Shown here one piece after another: positions 50,130-62,947 of a DNA stretch of 64,000 nt. The translations under genes and the position numbers were made by a program. Source of the DNA: Adineta vaga (taxonomy: Eukaryota > Rotifera); assembly GCA_021613535.1 (NCBI GenBank), contig CP075492.1:6076001-6140000 (forward strand), written 5' to 3'. Position 1 is the stretch's first letter; each line of letters starts with the position of its first letter. Below the pieces are notes generated by a model. The model worked only from the letters and a program-made list of their open reading frames with translations, ran no database searches and was not told where the DNA came from.

Positions 50130-52417
50130 GAAAAAAGTGAAAATCTTCTTCAATAGACCTATGTAAAAAATAGTTTTCTAAAATGTTCGTATACTTTTTT
50201 GTCGAACTTACCAATTGTAAAATACTTTTCTTGCTTTCTGACTGTGTTTTTCTCTGTACCACTTCTTTTTTTGACACGAGACGTTTTATCGTACTCGAAT
50301 GCCCATATATTTATATATTCACCACACAGGTAGTGTTTTTGACTGCATAAGAATGGTTGGCATGTATTACCGTCATTCTCTTTTTAGTTGGAAGAACGAA
50401 AAAAAACCGTTAAGCATTGAATTGAAAGAAATTATCAAGACGAAAATAAATATAGAGAAGAAAAACGATGATTTTTTTTTACAGAAGACGTCAAAACAAG
50501 CATTTGTGACTTCCTACGAACATTGAAATGAAAAACTGAAAAACATATCTGACTCATTATTTTTCTTCCCTTTTCTCTTTCGAACGACTATATCCAATCT
50601 GTTTGTATGATGTCGCCTTGTTTTATTTAGAAAGTCATACTTCACACTTGTCGGATAAAACAGATTACGATGACGCTTGAATATGATATATCATTCCTAA
50701 TTCGACAAAGTCATAAATATTCATTTCATACAAGAAAACTGAGTTAAAAACATTCTTTCATACTATATGCACACACGGAAGGTCGTAGAAACACAAAATA
50801 GTAGATATTTAATCTGCCATTTACTGCATCACAGACTATGACGAATAGAAATAATTAAGGCTAATTATTAAATTAGCAATTAGAAAAGCGAGATCATTGT
50901 ATTTTACTGTCTTTATTTATTTTGAGACAATAACAATTCCTTTTTGAAAGACTTGTTTTTGAAAACAAATACTTGACAAAGTTTATTCGAAAATGGAATT
51001 TTTTGTTGACATTACTTCTCAGCAGAATCCTGTAATTCAAGGTGAAATTTTTTTCGGCGAAAATTGTTGATATATCTTTCATAATCAGCACTGATAATGA
51101 GAGAATTTTTTATCATTGAGGCCTCATATGACGCCGTCAAGATAACATGTTGATAGACGAAAATTTCAAATAATTACTTTACTGTTCTATTTATTTCTTC
51201 CTGATGAAAACTTCAATGGTACTTGGTTTTCTCCTACTTTGTAGTGTGAAATGACGAAAGAACATGATAAATTTTCATAAGAACAGGCGCTTTTTCCCTG
51301 TCTTCAAACCCACGTAATCAATCTGATAGTAGTAGTACTTATTGGTCAGAAAGTACTTTTGAATTTATTTGAATAAGTCAATATATAAACTAATCCCAAC
51401 AGAAAACCTAAGAATATCCATGAAGATAAAATAAATGTGCTTTCCATCATTTGAAACAAGTTTAGTCAAATATACTTGGTTGATGATTAATGCAAACCAA
51501 AGTGAGAATTATACCGTCAATGTTGTTATTGTTGGAAAAACCAATAATATTGGTTAAATATAATAGGAAGTAGAGAACGAGCATTGTCGACAAAACACAG
51601 CGTTACATATGATTTCAAAACGGAAATGTGTAATACATTTAAAATAGTAAGTAAATACATGAGGATCAAACTTAAAGAATCTACGTTGAAGTTTTGAAAC
51701 GAAATAAGGTAAGGTAAACATATCTGCAATATTAATGCAAAGTTTTGCTGGGTCTAGAGAAGAGTTTAAAGTGAATCTTATGCTTGGCTATTGTCTCATA
51801 TATCATTTGTATCTTTCATTAATACGTTTAGATTACCAAAACTTCATAAAACATGATTTTAATATTAATAAATCCATTATAGACATTTTTGAAGTAAAAT
51901 CAGAGAATATTCCAACATACAGATAACTTTTTGCATCTTTCTTATTGTTTCTTACTTTCACGATAAACAGATGTCACTAGTAAACGATTTGCTATGAATA
52001 TTTATAAAATGATCTTTTGCACCAATCGATATCATTCTTACTGTATTCTTTTTTTTCTTCAAACGAGTCCGATTCTTTCTTTCAGGGTTTTTTCCAACTA
52101 AAAAAATCCAACCATCGAAAAATCCAACTTTTTATCGGTAAGATACCACCGTTTTATTTTAAAACTTTTTTTTGTTCAATTAAAGAAAACTTCTTTTGAT
52201 AAATGAAACATGAATAATTAAAAAAAATCGAACTGTTTTGACTTTGATGAGTAATTGAAGAAGAAATCGAATAATAATGATGTAATTTCTATATAAGGGA
52301 AAAATCACGTCATTCGTGGGATGTGTTACATCAAACAGAAGATGTATTGACAATATTATTCATTTGTCATATACATTTTAGATAGAAATCATTCTTACAC
52401 ATCATTTTAGATGGTTG
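50130..52417. promoter_or_regulatory. Divergent region between PKD and TRAF genes
   Basis: It contains the PKD 5' exon/intron (donor at 50211, acceptor ending 50159) and should carry the promoters of both divergent genes. No other coding region is supported; the small frames on both strands (50299-50526, 50894-51091, 51526-51729) have no domains. TTTTAG at 52405-52410 ends directly before the TRAF leader. Confidence 0.4.
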
Positions 52418-54154
52418 ATGGTTGATAATTTCAAAGATCAACGAGAAAATGATACAAATATGTCTGCTTCTGTATCACAATATCAAAAATATGGCTTTAA
52501 TGTCTCGGATATAGGAACATTTCCTCCGAAATATAAATGTTCATTTTGTACTCTTATTATTCAAGAACCTCTTCAATTAACCGAATGTGGGCATCGGGTT
52601 TGTCGGAAGTGTTACGAAGTTCGAGCTATTACCGAAGATAATGGGCGTGTTAAATGTCCAGATCAGGATTGTTCGGACTTTGCGGATAAAGATCAGGTAT
52701 GAAATATTTATACCAATCTTTCAATTGTTTAGTATTTCTATTCATTTTTCTATTTAGATCATGCCAGACAAAGCTTTTCGAAGAGAATTAGATAATCTTC
52801 AAGTAACTTGTTTATATAAGGAAAACAATATATGTTTATGGTGCGGTTTATTGAAGGATTATCAAGTAATTTTATTCAAATTTTTTCGTCGGATATTTCT
52901 GATAAAAACTTTCTTTTTTCAAGGCACATTTAGACGCAACTCATATTCATTATAGTTGCTCTGAGTGTAATTTAAGTTTTTCGTCTCAAGCAGTTCTAGA
53001 TGATCATATGACTAAATGTCCAGTGGTATTTCAAAGATGCCCATTGGCACCATTTTGTACGGAAGATATGGTAAACTTGCTCTTTTTTTTAATCTTATCT
53101 TGAAACATCGTTTCATTGTTTATTTTGAACTTAGATTCGTAAAACTGATTTTGAAAAACATTGTCTCTCGGAGAGACATCAAGAAACGCTTGCTAAAGGT
53201 TTGATAGGTGATTACAATCTATCTGAAACAATCTCTCCTGAACAGGAAATAGAAATCAATGCAAGGAATAAAGAATTAGAAGAACAAAGTTCCGAAAAAT
53301 TGAACAATCTTTCTAATGAACTTCAAAAGTTAAAGGATGGTACTATGGAATTAAGCGAAAGTTTTTCTAAATATAAAGAACATATTTATCGAACTGCACA
53401 AGAATTAAATAATTGTCATTTATTAATGAATGAACGACATTCTACTAAACAAAGTTTACAACCTAATCAAGAAAAATTGCAACAAGATCTTGAAAAATTA
53501 CAACTAGCCTATGATAGTAGTCAACATATCTCATCGGATGGAACATTAACATGGCGAATTGATCATGTAGCTGAAAAAATGGCTGATGCTCAATCGGAAA
53601 GACAGACTAGTATTTTCTCTCCTGTATTTTATTCATCACCAACCGGTTACAAAATGCGTGTCAGACTATTTCTATTTGGTGATGGAAATGCAAGACGTAC
53701 CCACATCTCCTTATTTTTCCTACTGATGAAAGGAGAATTTGATGCGATACTCAAATGGCCCTTTCATTATAAAGTAACATTTTGTCTACTTGATCAAATG
53801 GGTTCCAATCGTCATATTATCGATTCATTTTATCCTGATGTTAAATCCAATTCATTTCAACGGCCAAAAGAAGCTGCCAACACAGCCAGTGGAATCCCGA
53901 AATTCTTTCCATTAACAATGTTATTACAAGACGATAATGTTTATGTTCGAGAAGATACACTTTATCTTAAAATTATCATTGGTTTGAATGATATGCCCAA
54001 AGCATTGCTACCCTATGTATTAACACTTAATCCAGCCTTGCCAAATTATGTTCAAGAAAACTTAATTATTCAAGAAACTGGTAAACTTCAGAAACAACAA
54101 CAGCAAGTCACTGTAAATAATCCACAAACAATGCCCATGAGTACGGGAAAATGA
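52418..54154 (+). CDS. TRAF: TRAF-type protein: RING, zinc fingers, coiled coil, MATH
   Basis: Four exons: 52418-52696, 52758-52865, 52924-53070 and 53135-54154; 517 aa with consistent phases. The RING is at about residues 40-88 (CSFCTLI, ECGHRVCRKCY, CPDQDC). TRAF-type zinc fingers follow at about 112-205 (CLYKENNICLWCG, YSCSECN, CPVVFQRCP, HCLSERH). A coiled coil covers about 210-305. A MATH/TRAF-C domain runs about 313-470 (GTLTWRIDHV, IFSPVFYSSPTGYKM, HISLFFLLMKGEFD, LKIIIGL). TRAFs couple receptors to NF-kB and JNK signalling as trimeric E3-linked adaptors. ATG 52418 is used because the ATG at 52411, right after a TTTTAG acceptor, meets a stop after four codons. AATAAA is at 54263-54268. 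Confidence 0.9.
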
Positions 54155-57100
54155 CTTTTATAAACATTTGAATGTCCGTCGGAATCACATAGATTTAACG
54201 TTCATTCTGATTTTCTCTTTAATGTTTTCAACGTTTTTTTTTAAATGTTCACTTATTATAACAATAAATATGTTTTGCATCAGAAAAATCACTTCGATTA
54301 TTTCAAACATCAAATCTTCATTACACTTATTTATATCTTTCCTCAATCATCATATACTTCGAAGATTTTCACTGCAAATCGTAATTATTGACATTTACGT
54401 ATATAAAATTGAAAACATATCATAATAATCAAAAAGAGAACATTCGAATTTATTATTGATGAATTCTCTCTCTTCCCATTCTTATGCAAAATAATAACTA
54501 TTTATTACTTCCTCTTTTTTTTCGATAAATATCATTCGATTAGATTACGATTGATTTCCATCTATGACGTTCTTCTTTTACACTCAAAAACATTTGATTT
54601 TTTGAAAAGATCAGCATATTTTACTGATCGATGGAAAAAAAAGAAATCTAAGGATACGGTTACATATGTCTATCAAGATACAATCATGAAAGGAATATGA
54701 AAGACAAATTGGAAAATGCACATTGACAGTTTGTTTACATGATTTCTAATTTAATTTCATTGATTAGATGTCTATTTGAAGAGAATTTGTCATGTTCATG
54801 TATGCTCTATCTAAAAGAATGATAATTGGTTCGTTAGTCGGAGTAGGTCTATTCAATAATTGATTGAAATAATAGTGCAATATTCGTGGGATTTCCATGT
54901 GTGACATGAGATCACTACATTCAAGTGTGTGAAAAATTACGTCAATAGTGCGCTATCTCATTTCTCGAAGTTTCTTATTGACAGACGTCATAGATTATAT
55001 ATATATATACATATCTATGTATTAATATGTTAATCCAAAACAGAAATGAAATTGGATTGATGCACAATACCAGAAAAGTTTACGGAATTACTTTGATTCT
55101 AAGAGGATTTGTCACTATTTCAAATTGTATATGATGTGCGTCACTAAGTTATTTATGTCTAAGAGGATCCAAGCTTCAATTGCCTTTTCAGCTCAAAAGT
55201 AGCACTTGAACTTTCCTATTCATCGAAATTCTCCAGACGTATATGATTGCTTTTTTGTTTTGAAAAAGAAAGAAATAACCGATGTATTTCGACATTCCTT
55301 TTTCTTCGTTTTTCATCTTAAACTTTTCGTGCACTGTAATTAAATCATAATAATTTTACGCAGGAAAATTTCTCTATCACTCTTTCGTTATAAATAGGTT
55401 CTCAGCATATATTATTTAAAGTGCTGTACAAATAGATTAATTTGAATACATAAGTAGTAGTTTAGTTATAGGTAATCAAGTCTGTTTTTTTGATGCTATC
55501 ATGTGATGAAAAAACGTGAAGATCACTTAAGATTTCTTTGTCTAGCAACGATGATATACTTCTTGGCAGAGGAAAAATAAAACATCTTAAAAATTGATCG
55601 TTACCGTCGTTCAATAATAAGTAAAACTCGATCATATTAATAACAGACTTGTATTGAAGATTCTTTACATGAATACATCAGTAAAAAGCGTCCTTCTATT
55701 AAGAAAACTTTTTCATCATTTATTAGCTTCTTCTTTATCAATTCTTTTTTTATTCTGTATCAGTCTTCAATTATATGTCATTCAAATGTTTCCGGTTACG
55801 AACGAGAATGCCGATAAAGATCACATCATATGTATATCTTTGTCTATTGACAGAAACCTAACTGGGAAATGATTGTTACATCGATATGCTCGTAATTAGA
55901 TACAATGAAAATGGTTAGCATATCAAAACAGCTAAGTTAATTAAGTCGTATCGTTGTGTGTTTTGATTTTATTATCAAAAATAGAAATAACGTTGTTTTT
56001 GTTATTCGAATAAATCTTCTTTCAATAGATTTTCTCAGTCAATGTATTATGTGGCAAAAGAACGAACGAGCATCTATATTCGATTGATGTTATCAAATTT
56101 CAAATAAATAATCGTTTCATTTTTTTTCTCTTCTTACGATCACCTCGCTAAAAATAAACCTTTTCTCTTTTTTCTCTTCCTATTTACAACAAAAAAAAGA
56201 AAGAAAATGTCGTTGTATTATATTCCGCTTTTTATATATATATATTCTTCGTCATTTATATCGACTTCAGGCATTGAAGAGTCACTTCTAAAAATAAAGT
56301 AAGTTTTAATAACTTCGTTGTTCAAACCCATAGAAAACTTGCTTCAACTCAGCTTATGACTATAAAAAGAATACTAGATCTCTACTATCATGACATGAGA
56401 CTTATTTCTTCTTCAGTTTAAAAGAATGTACAAAGTTCGTAATTGAAATCTAAGATGTAGTTTACTATAAGAAGAAAGATCAGCTGACATCGATGTCATA
56501 TGTTTTACTTTCCTCTTTGTTGAATTATCCTTGAAAAACAGAACAATGATCATTCAAAATGATTTTTTCTATATTCGATTAGTTGTTCTACAGAACATCA
56601 ATTGCGTCATGCATATTTTACGAGTGATACTTATTAATCTTGTCTTTGTTCTACATCTTCGAATTCATTTCTTCTTCTTCTTCTTCTTTTTATTCTAGAA
56701 CATTCTCTAGTTAAGCGTTCTTTTTCCGAGAACTAATTGCTAATCTATATCTTTGATAACAATAAATTGCATCATACTGTTCTCTAACAAATGTTTGCTA
56801 GTTCAAGAGAAATAAAACTAAATCAATAGAATCCTTTTAATTTCTATGTATACGACTTTTCTTTTGTTTGAAGATTTCTCCGCCTACGTATTCTTGTGCT
56901 TTGCTTAGAAAAAGAATAAGAAAATTCCGCTAGAGATGATCATTATTTTCCCATTTTCGCTCGACAACATTGTTGTCGATTTGTCCACCTACGCATTCTT
57001 TACTTTCTCGTTTGTTCATGAACTAATTGACACACAACGTCCGCCTACTTGTTTCTAGTTTTTCTTTTTCTATTCTTGTTTTTTTCCTCCCATTTCTATG

Positions 57101-57648
57101 CTTTTTTGCGTTCAGTCAAGAAAAAACTCTATGAGAATGTTTCTACTTCTCTACATCAACCTACGCACATCGAAAGGAAAATTCTTCGTGCGAACGCAGA
57201 ATGACAATTACGTTCTACAATGACGACTAAGTTGGCGGCAACTTGTTGGTCGATCCACATAAAAGCATTCTAGAAAGCGAAAAAGAGAGACAACAACTAA
57301 ATAGAAACACTATTTTTTTTATTGATAACCTTTTTCCCTCTTTTTTTTTCTCCTTTTTTTTCTTTTTTTTTCCTTTACGTTCCGTTATTAACAGCATTAT
57401 TTCAGAAAAGATAATGACAGCGAACGTGTAGGCGCGTTGGCGTGCTCTACAGAAAACAGAAGCATCTAAATAGAAGAAAGAGAGAGAGAGAGAGACAAAG
57501 AAGAAGATAGATTAATCGAGCTAGTTCTCTAGATGTTTTTTCTTTATTCGTCTTCATTGAACGACTATCCCAAGGCTATTTTCTCTACCTTTTCTTTTCT
57601 TTTGCCTTCTTCTAGATCAATAAACATTTGCTTTATCGTACACAACGA
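54155..57648. other. Gene-poor region between TRAF and TENT5
   Basis: About 3.5 kb without a supported gene. It has TRAF poly(A) signals first, then AT-rich sequence. A frame with ATG at 55669 (to 55872, 67 codons) has one hydrophobic stretch but nothing else in its favour. T-rich, TTC-rich and GA simple sequences (for example 56670-56690, 57330-57372, 57477-57496) lie upstream of TENT5. TCTTCTAG at 57607-57614 is an acceptor-like site 34 nt before the TENT5 ATG. Confidence 0.4.
57477..57496. repeat. (GA)n microsatellite
   Basis: A GA dinucleotide run in the presumed TENT5 upstream region, about 150 nt before the start codon. Confidence 0.85.
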
Positions 57649-59473
57649 ATGAATTCTACTGACGAGTCATATTCAATGACTTGTTCATTACCATCCTCAC
57701 TCGAACAAACGCCATTATCATCACTTTCTGCTGCATCAAGTTATTCATCATTGGTTAATTGCGATGAAACAATTTCCATTAATCATGAACAATCATCTCA
57801 ACAACAGCAACAACAACATTTAGAAAGAAAAATTAAGAAAAATGATACGAAATCTGATACAAATACCAAATACACGAATGTATATAACAATATCAATAAA
57901 CGTTCACCACATTCAACATTAATCCATCGTCATGTGAATAAATTATGTTCGATACTTGAAGATTCCGTCGAAATCCATGGTCAAGGAAATTTTCCAGCAT
58001 TAAATATCGTTCCTAAAGATTTCCTAATTGAATTGCGACGAGCTTTTCATGTCAATCATATTGACATCAAAGATATTCGTCTCAATGGAGGTAAGAATAT
58101 CTTGTTTTTCCTGAAACAAAAAAATTCGAACATAATAATTTCTTACTCTATAGGTGCCGCTTCATATGTTTTAACAAATGATAAATTATTTTCCTATACA
58201 GATATTGATTTCGTATTTCGTTGTGATTTATCTTCGGAATCAACTTGGACACAAATAAAAACCATTGTATGTGAATGTTTATCTCAACAAATTTCATCGA
58301 CATCTTCACAATTAACTGTTTCTCCAATAATCATTCAAGCAGCATATGTCAAAAAAATAGTACGAGTAATTAATCCATCAAATAATGATTCCTGGGCATT
58401 GATATCTTTATATAATATAAATGGTCAAAATATTGAATTGAAATTTGTTGATCGATTAAAACGACAATTTCAATTTAGTGTCGATTCATTTCAAATCTTA
58501 ATCGATCCATTACTTGATTATTATGAACGTATTTCTAAATATCAACAATTAATGAATAAAAAACAACAATATTATCATCATGGTACGTATCAGCTGGTTA
58601 GCTCTGAAGAATAGATTAGAAATAACAGCTATAGTCCATTTATTTTAATTGAAGGAAACAAAAAAGAAATTAACTTATTTCCGACTGCGATTGTATGTGA
58701 GAAAGAAGGGCACCGGAAGGACCTATGTAGTATAAAATCGAAAAATGATTTTCAATAGAACCATATGGTCGTAGTACATTAGAGTTCCCTTTCGATCATC
58801 ATTCAAAACTCTTTATGATGTCACAATGACCTTTATCGATTCTCTTCTTTTTCTCCATTTAGAATATCGTTCAGCAAAGAATAAAAATTATTCATATCGT
58901 ATTCCAATCATATCAGTTGAATGTTTATACGGAAGTTTTGATGCTGCATTAACACATCTTAATCGTCGACAGATTGTTACAACATCACCTGAAGGTATTC
59001 ATGGCGGTGGTTTACTTAAATATTGTCTACTATTGACACGTGGTTATCGACCATATGATAATGGCATATCATCATGGCAATTGGAAAAATTAATGTGTTC
59101 ACGATTTTTTATTGATTTTGTTGATGTTAATGAACAAGAATATAAATTAATCTCTTATTTATCATCACATTTTGCCAATGATGATTCAGCTAAATATCGT
59201 TATTTATTACAATTAAGTACCATTATTGAACGTAGTACAGTTTGTTTAATGGCACATGAAAGAAATTTAACATTAACATTAATATCACAATTAGCCACGG
59301 ACTATTATTATCGATTATGTGATGAATATAATACATATAATGTTACTACAGCTGAAGTTACTGTACCAAATTCGATTACAATTGATGTTATTTATCATAA
59401 TGAATTCGACGAATGGAAATCTTTATATACTCCATTAAAATCCCAATCTCAATTGCAACAAGAAGAAAATTAA
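57649..59473 (+). CDS. TENT5: Terminal nucleotidyltransferase 5 (FAM46-type non-canonical poly(A) polymerase)
   Basis: Three exons: 57649-58090, 58154-58582 and 58863-59473; 493 aa. A Ser/Gln-rich N-terminus of about 100 residues precedes the catalytic core: EIHGQGNFPALN, DIRLNGGAASYVL, then the metal-binding DID in YTDIDFVF, KFVDRLKRQFQFSVDSFQI, GGGLLKYCLLL, MCSRFFIDF, and STVCLMAHERN. These motifs match vertebrate TENT5A-D closely. The family adds adenosines to mRNA 3' ends, stabilising mostly ER-targeted and secretory messages. The first intron (58091-58153) is 63 nt and contains no in-frame stop, so its retention would insert 21 residues directly at the active-site NGG/AAS junction. AATAAA is at 59484-59489. 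Confidence 0.93.
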
Positions 59474-60392
59474 ATAACACGAGAATAAAAAAGCGGTTTT
59501 TCCATATGGGTTCCTCAACGAGTGCAGTTCGCCTTGCGAATAAATCCAGATAGTTTAGCCAAACACAAAAAAATTATATAATTGTATGTATGATATCCCT
59601 CCCAATCTTCTGTTGTGATTCAACGATTGGAAAGCAAAAAAATAATAATAATAATAATAATAAACATTTGTTTTATTTATTTGTATGTTATGTGTATATG
59701 TATACTTATTATTGATATGATTAGTAGTTATTTTATTGTTTGACAATGAAATAATTTCATTCTATTATATCCACTATAATACGATCTATTTTCTCTTTTT
59801 CTGTTGTTATCGTTCTGTTTTCTGTTGTTGTTTTCTCGCTGGTGCGTTTACGAATATATCTTTATTTTGACAAATATCAATAAAAAAATAAACGAACAGA
59901 TAAAATATGTACATAAAATCAAAATTTTTCTTTCTTTTCATATTGATAATGTTTTTCTTCTAACAAAAATTCTCAACAGATGTCCTGCTGCTGTGTGCTT
60001 AAGATCATTTTCATGACATCTATTATCATCAATTCCTCTGTAGTATTTCACTATCAACTTGATAGTGCGAATGAATGATGTAGAAAATAAAATATCATGA
60101 CACGAAATGAATTTCTCGATTAATTTATCTAACAGGTCGCCAGACAGTATACGAATTGATTGGCACGAGAATGATGAAAAAATGATTCAAATCCATTGGT
60201 TTATGTAATAAATATGTTTCTATAAAAAAGCGAATGATAATTAGAAAAACATGCTCACTAATTATTTAGAATGACATAACATTGACTTTTGAATTGAAAT
60301 TGATCTAGTAGATTAATAAAGCCATCTGTTAAATTGAATAAAAATTTTCAACAAAGCAGATGTTTATGATTTCTTTTTTTAGATCTTAGAGA
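59474..60392. other. Intergenic between TENT5 and the KCMF1-like gene
   Basis: It contains the TENT5 poly(A) signal and an (AAT)n run at 59640-59663. No coding region is supported. TTTTTTTAG at 60374-60382 is an acceptor-like site 10 nt before the next ATG. Confidence 0.4.
59640..59663. repeat. (AAT)n microsatellite
   Basis: A trinucleotide AAT run of about eight units downstream of TENT5. Confidence 0.9.
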
Positions 60393-62120
60393 ATGTCTTC
60401 ACATATTGGTAAATTATTTACTTTTTTTCTTTCTTGAATGTATTTACTTCTCTTCTATTCCTATTCAAGGTGTTTCATGTGATTCATGTTTGAAAACAAA
60501 TTTTTCTGGACGTCGTTATAAATGTTTATCATGTGATAATTATGATCTATGTGGTTTATGTTATGATAATAATTTGGAAAGTCAAAATCATCTTTGTATT
60601 CATCCAATGCAATGTATATTATCTAAAACAGCACATGGTATTCTATGAAAAATTCATTCAAAATCGAAATTGTTTTTTGTTTATTTTTAGAACTTTTCTA
60701 TGGTGGTGAAACAATTTCACATCGAAGTCTAGTTTCTTTAACATGTCCATATTGTGGAACGTGTGGTTTTCTTTCGCATACACTTCTGAAACATTGTCTA
60801 GAAAAACATTCAATTATTTCATCAGATAAAACGACGAATCAAGTTGTTGTATGTAAATATTCTTTTCCCAGAGATAAATGATCGAGATTCTTTTGTTGTT
60901 AGATGTGTCCTATGTGCTATTAATCCTGTACATGGAACTCCAACACGTTTTGTTTCATTAGCTGATCATCTCGTTCGAGAACATGATGATAACAATACAG
61001 CTTTATTCAATCAGGAACAAATATCAAATCAAAAAGTAAACGATCGATACATTGAGTTACACATAAAATTTCAAATTTTTCTTCAAAAAGAATGATTTTG
61101 ATCAAAATGATGATGATGATAATGATGACGATATTGATGAAGATGAAGGTTTACCTTTGTATATTCTTGCCGAACGTTTATTTGCAAAAGAGGAAACTCG
61201 TCGACCAATACACACGGAGAGTACTATTCGAAATTATTGTAATTCAGTAGAGCAAGGAAATGGAATTTCTTCTTCTCAACGACGTTCTCTTTCAAGACAT
61301 GTATCAAATAGAGGTTCACGAAGGAACTTGAGAAGTAAATATATTTCAAATCGATCTTAAAAGAATGCAATAATATGTGTAGGTCATTTTAATCATTATC
61401 CATATGGCACAGTACCGCGAACAACAACAACTGGATCATTGCGTACTCCATTTGATACGACAGTAGAAAGTTCAATACCATCAGATCCATATGCAGCAAC
61501 AATTCTCTTTTCTCAAGATCCACTGTTTGGTATTTATTCTAATAGAGAATAGAGATGGTTCTAAATTTTTTTTGCATCTTCTCAATTAGATTTTGAGTCT
61601 TCATTTTCTGATCTTACAACAAATGCATCGTTCTTTCTTACATCAGCACTTCCAAATCTCCGTCGTGTTGCCAATGATCGAGTAATACCAAAAAAGTATG
61701 ATCACTTTTTCTATAAACAATTGGTTGTATAAATCATTTTTTTTCCTTCGTAGATCAACTGTACCGAACGTTAAACAAAAATGTTTGAATTCTATTCAAC
61801 AATCTATGATATTAACTGAATCATTATTTTCTGATAATCAATTCTGGGAAGAAAATTTTCCACCTTTAGTTAATCATTCCAAACCTTCGATGAATACTGA
61901 TCTACCAACTGAAAATAAGATTAAAAATGAATCTCGATCATTACTTCGAAAGTATGTTGCTTAAATTATGCCAAAAGTTCATTCTTTTCTTTTTTATTTT
62001 TCCAGAATTTTAAAAAACGATTGTAATACCGAACAAATACGATTAAATGCACATAATCATACTTCATTCTTTCAATCATTATTTCTTTCATCGTTAAATC
62101 TTAGTATAAACAAAACATAG
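60393..62120 (+). CDS. KCMF1: KCMF1-like E3 ubiquitin ligase with ZZ and C2H2 zinc fingers
   Basis: Nine exons: 60393-60408, 60470-60637, 60691-60852, 60887-61035, 61091-61334, 61383-61529, 61590-61695, 61754-61951 and 62006-62120; about 434 aa. A tiny first exon codes MSSHIG. The ZZ-type finger follows (about 6-50: VSCDSCLKTNFSGRRYKC, YDLCGLCY, HPMQCIL). Then ELFYGGE and two Di19-type C2H2 fingers (CPYCG...H...H; CVLCA...H...H) match KCMF1, which acts with UBR4 in protein and lysosomal turnover. An acidic Asp run (about 185-200) and an unconserved Ser-rich C-terminus follow. The exon 3/4 join needs a 34-nt intron (60853-60886); the more usual acceptor at 60901-60902 does not keep frame. AATAAA is at 62158-62163. 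Confidence 0.85.
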
Positions 62121-62282
62121 TTGTTTCGAACATTGTTATCTTTTTTTCTTTTGTTGAAATAAATAGATACATTTCATATTTATCGAACAAAGAAATTTTC
62201 GACATTTTCTCATGTCTTATTTATTAGAATATAAAGTCTGTAGTTTGTTTTTCTTTCAATTGAAAAGTATTCATATCATAGC

Positions 62283-62875
62283 ATGTTAGCTAAACTTCAT
62301 CTAATCATTCTTGCTGGTCTTACTGCTATTTCATTAGCATTGATCATCACTGGTGGATGGATATCAGCATGGTGTATTAGAGTTGGAAATCGATTTGAAT
62401 GTTATTCATTATTTCAATCGAATGATACTTTTTCATGTCTTTTCAAATTAATTCCAACAGGTGTAATTTTATGTTTGATTATTTCATTATTAATGTTTAT
62501 TATTTTGATTGTTACACAAGCTAAAAAAGAATATCAATTTGTAACACGATTTGTGAATATTCTTGTTCTTTCAACAGCTATTGTTTTGATAATGATTGTC
62601 TTACTTCAATGGTTTCATCCACCTGCACAGACATCGAAGAATTAATCATTGCTCGATTAGTTGGAAAAACAGAGAATAGTACAGGTGAACTCGTTTTTGG
62701 AACAATTTCATCGAAAGATCCATTATATTTAGCAGCATCCGAAGCACAACGACAAGCATTTGTTAGTTCACGTTATAATCTTAATCATGGTCCGAATTTA
62801 TTTTTTGCTTCGTTTGTTATTCTTCTTATTGCTCTACTTGCTTTTGTTATCCTACATCGAGTTGAATTCGCTTGA
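62283..62875 (+). pseudogene. Four-TM claudin/PMP22-like protein with an apparent frameshift
   Basis: Two overlapping frames together make one four-TM protein. Frame one starts at ATG 62283 (120 codons to TAA 62643): TM1 near LHLIILAGL, an extracellular loop with GGWISAWC...C reminiscent of the claudin-fold W-x-x-C-x(8-10)-C motif, then TM2 and TM3. Frame two (from within the overlap, 62609 onward, to TGA 62873-62875) supplies the second extracellular loop with a NST sequon and TM4 (FASFVILLIALLAFVIL). No GT-AG intron joins the frames: the only nearby pair is 19 nt. So an indel, an assembly error or programmed frameshifting is implied. AG at 62280-62281 sits one nt before the ATG. The claudin-like assignment is tentative; clarin or LHFPL-type proteins share the topology. 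Confidence 0.5.
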
Positions 62876-62947
62876 GAAAGAAAATAATAAATTACGCGCC
62901 TTACCATCTATCTATTTGTTTTTCCAATTTTGTTGTCTATTTGTTTT

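Noticed and set aside
55669-55872. 67-codon frame with one hydrophobic stretch
   Set aside because: No acceptor or poly(A) context and no recognisable motif; likely a chance frame in AT-rich DNA.
62612-62630. A 19-nt GT-AG intron in the four-TM gene
   Set aside because: Too short to be spliced, and it does not restore the downstream frame.
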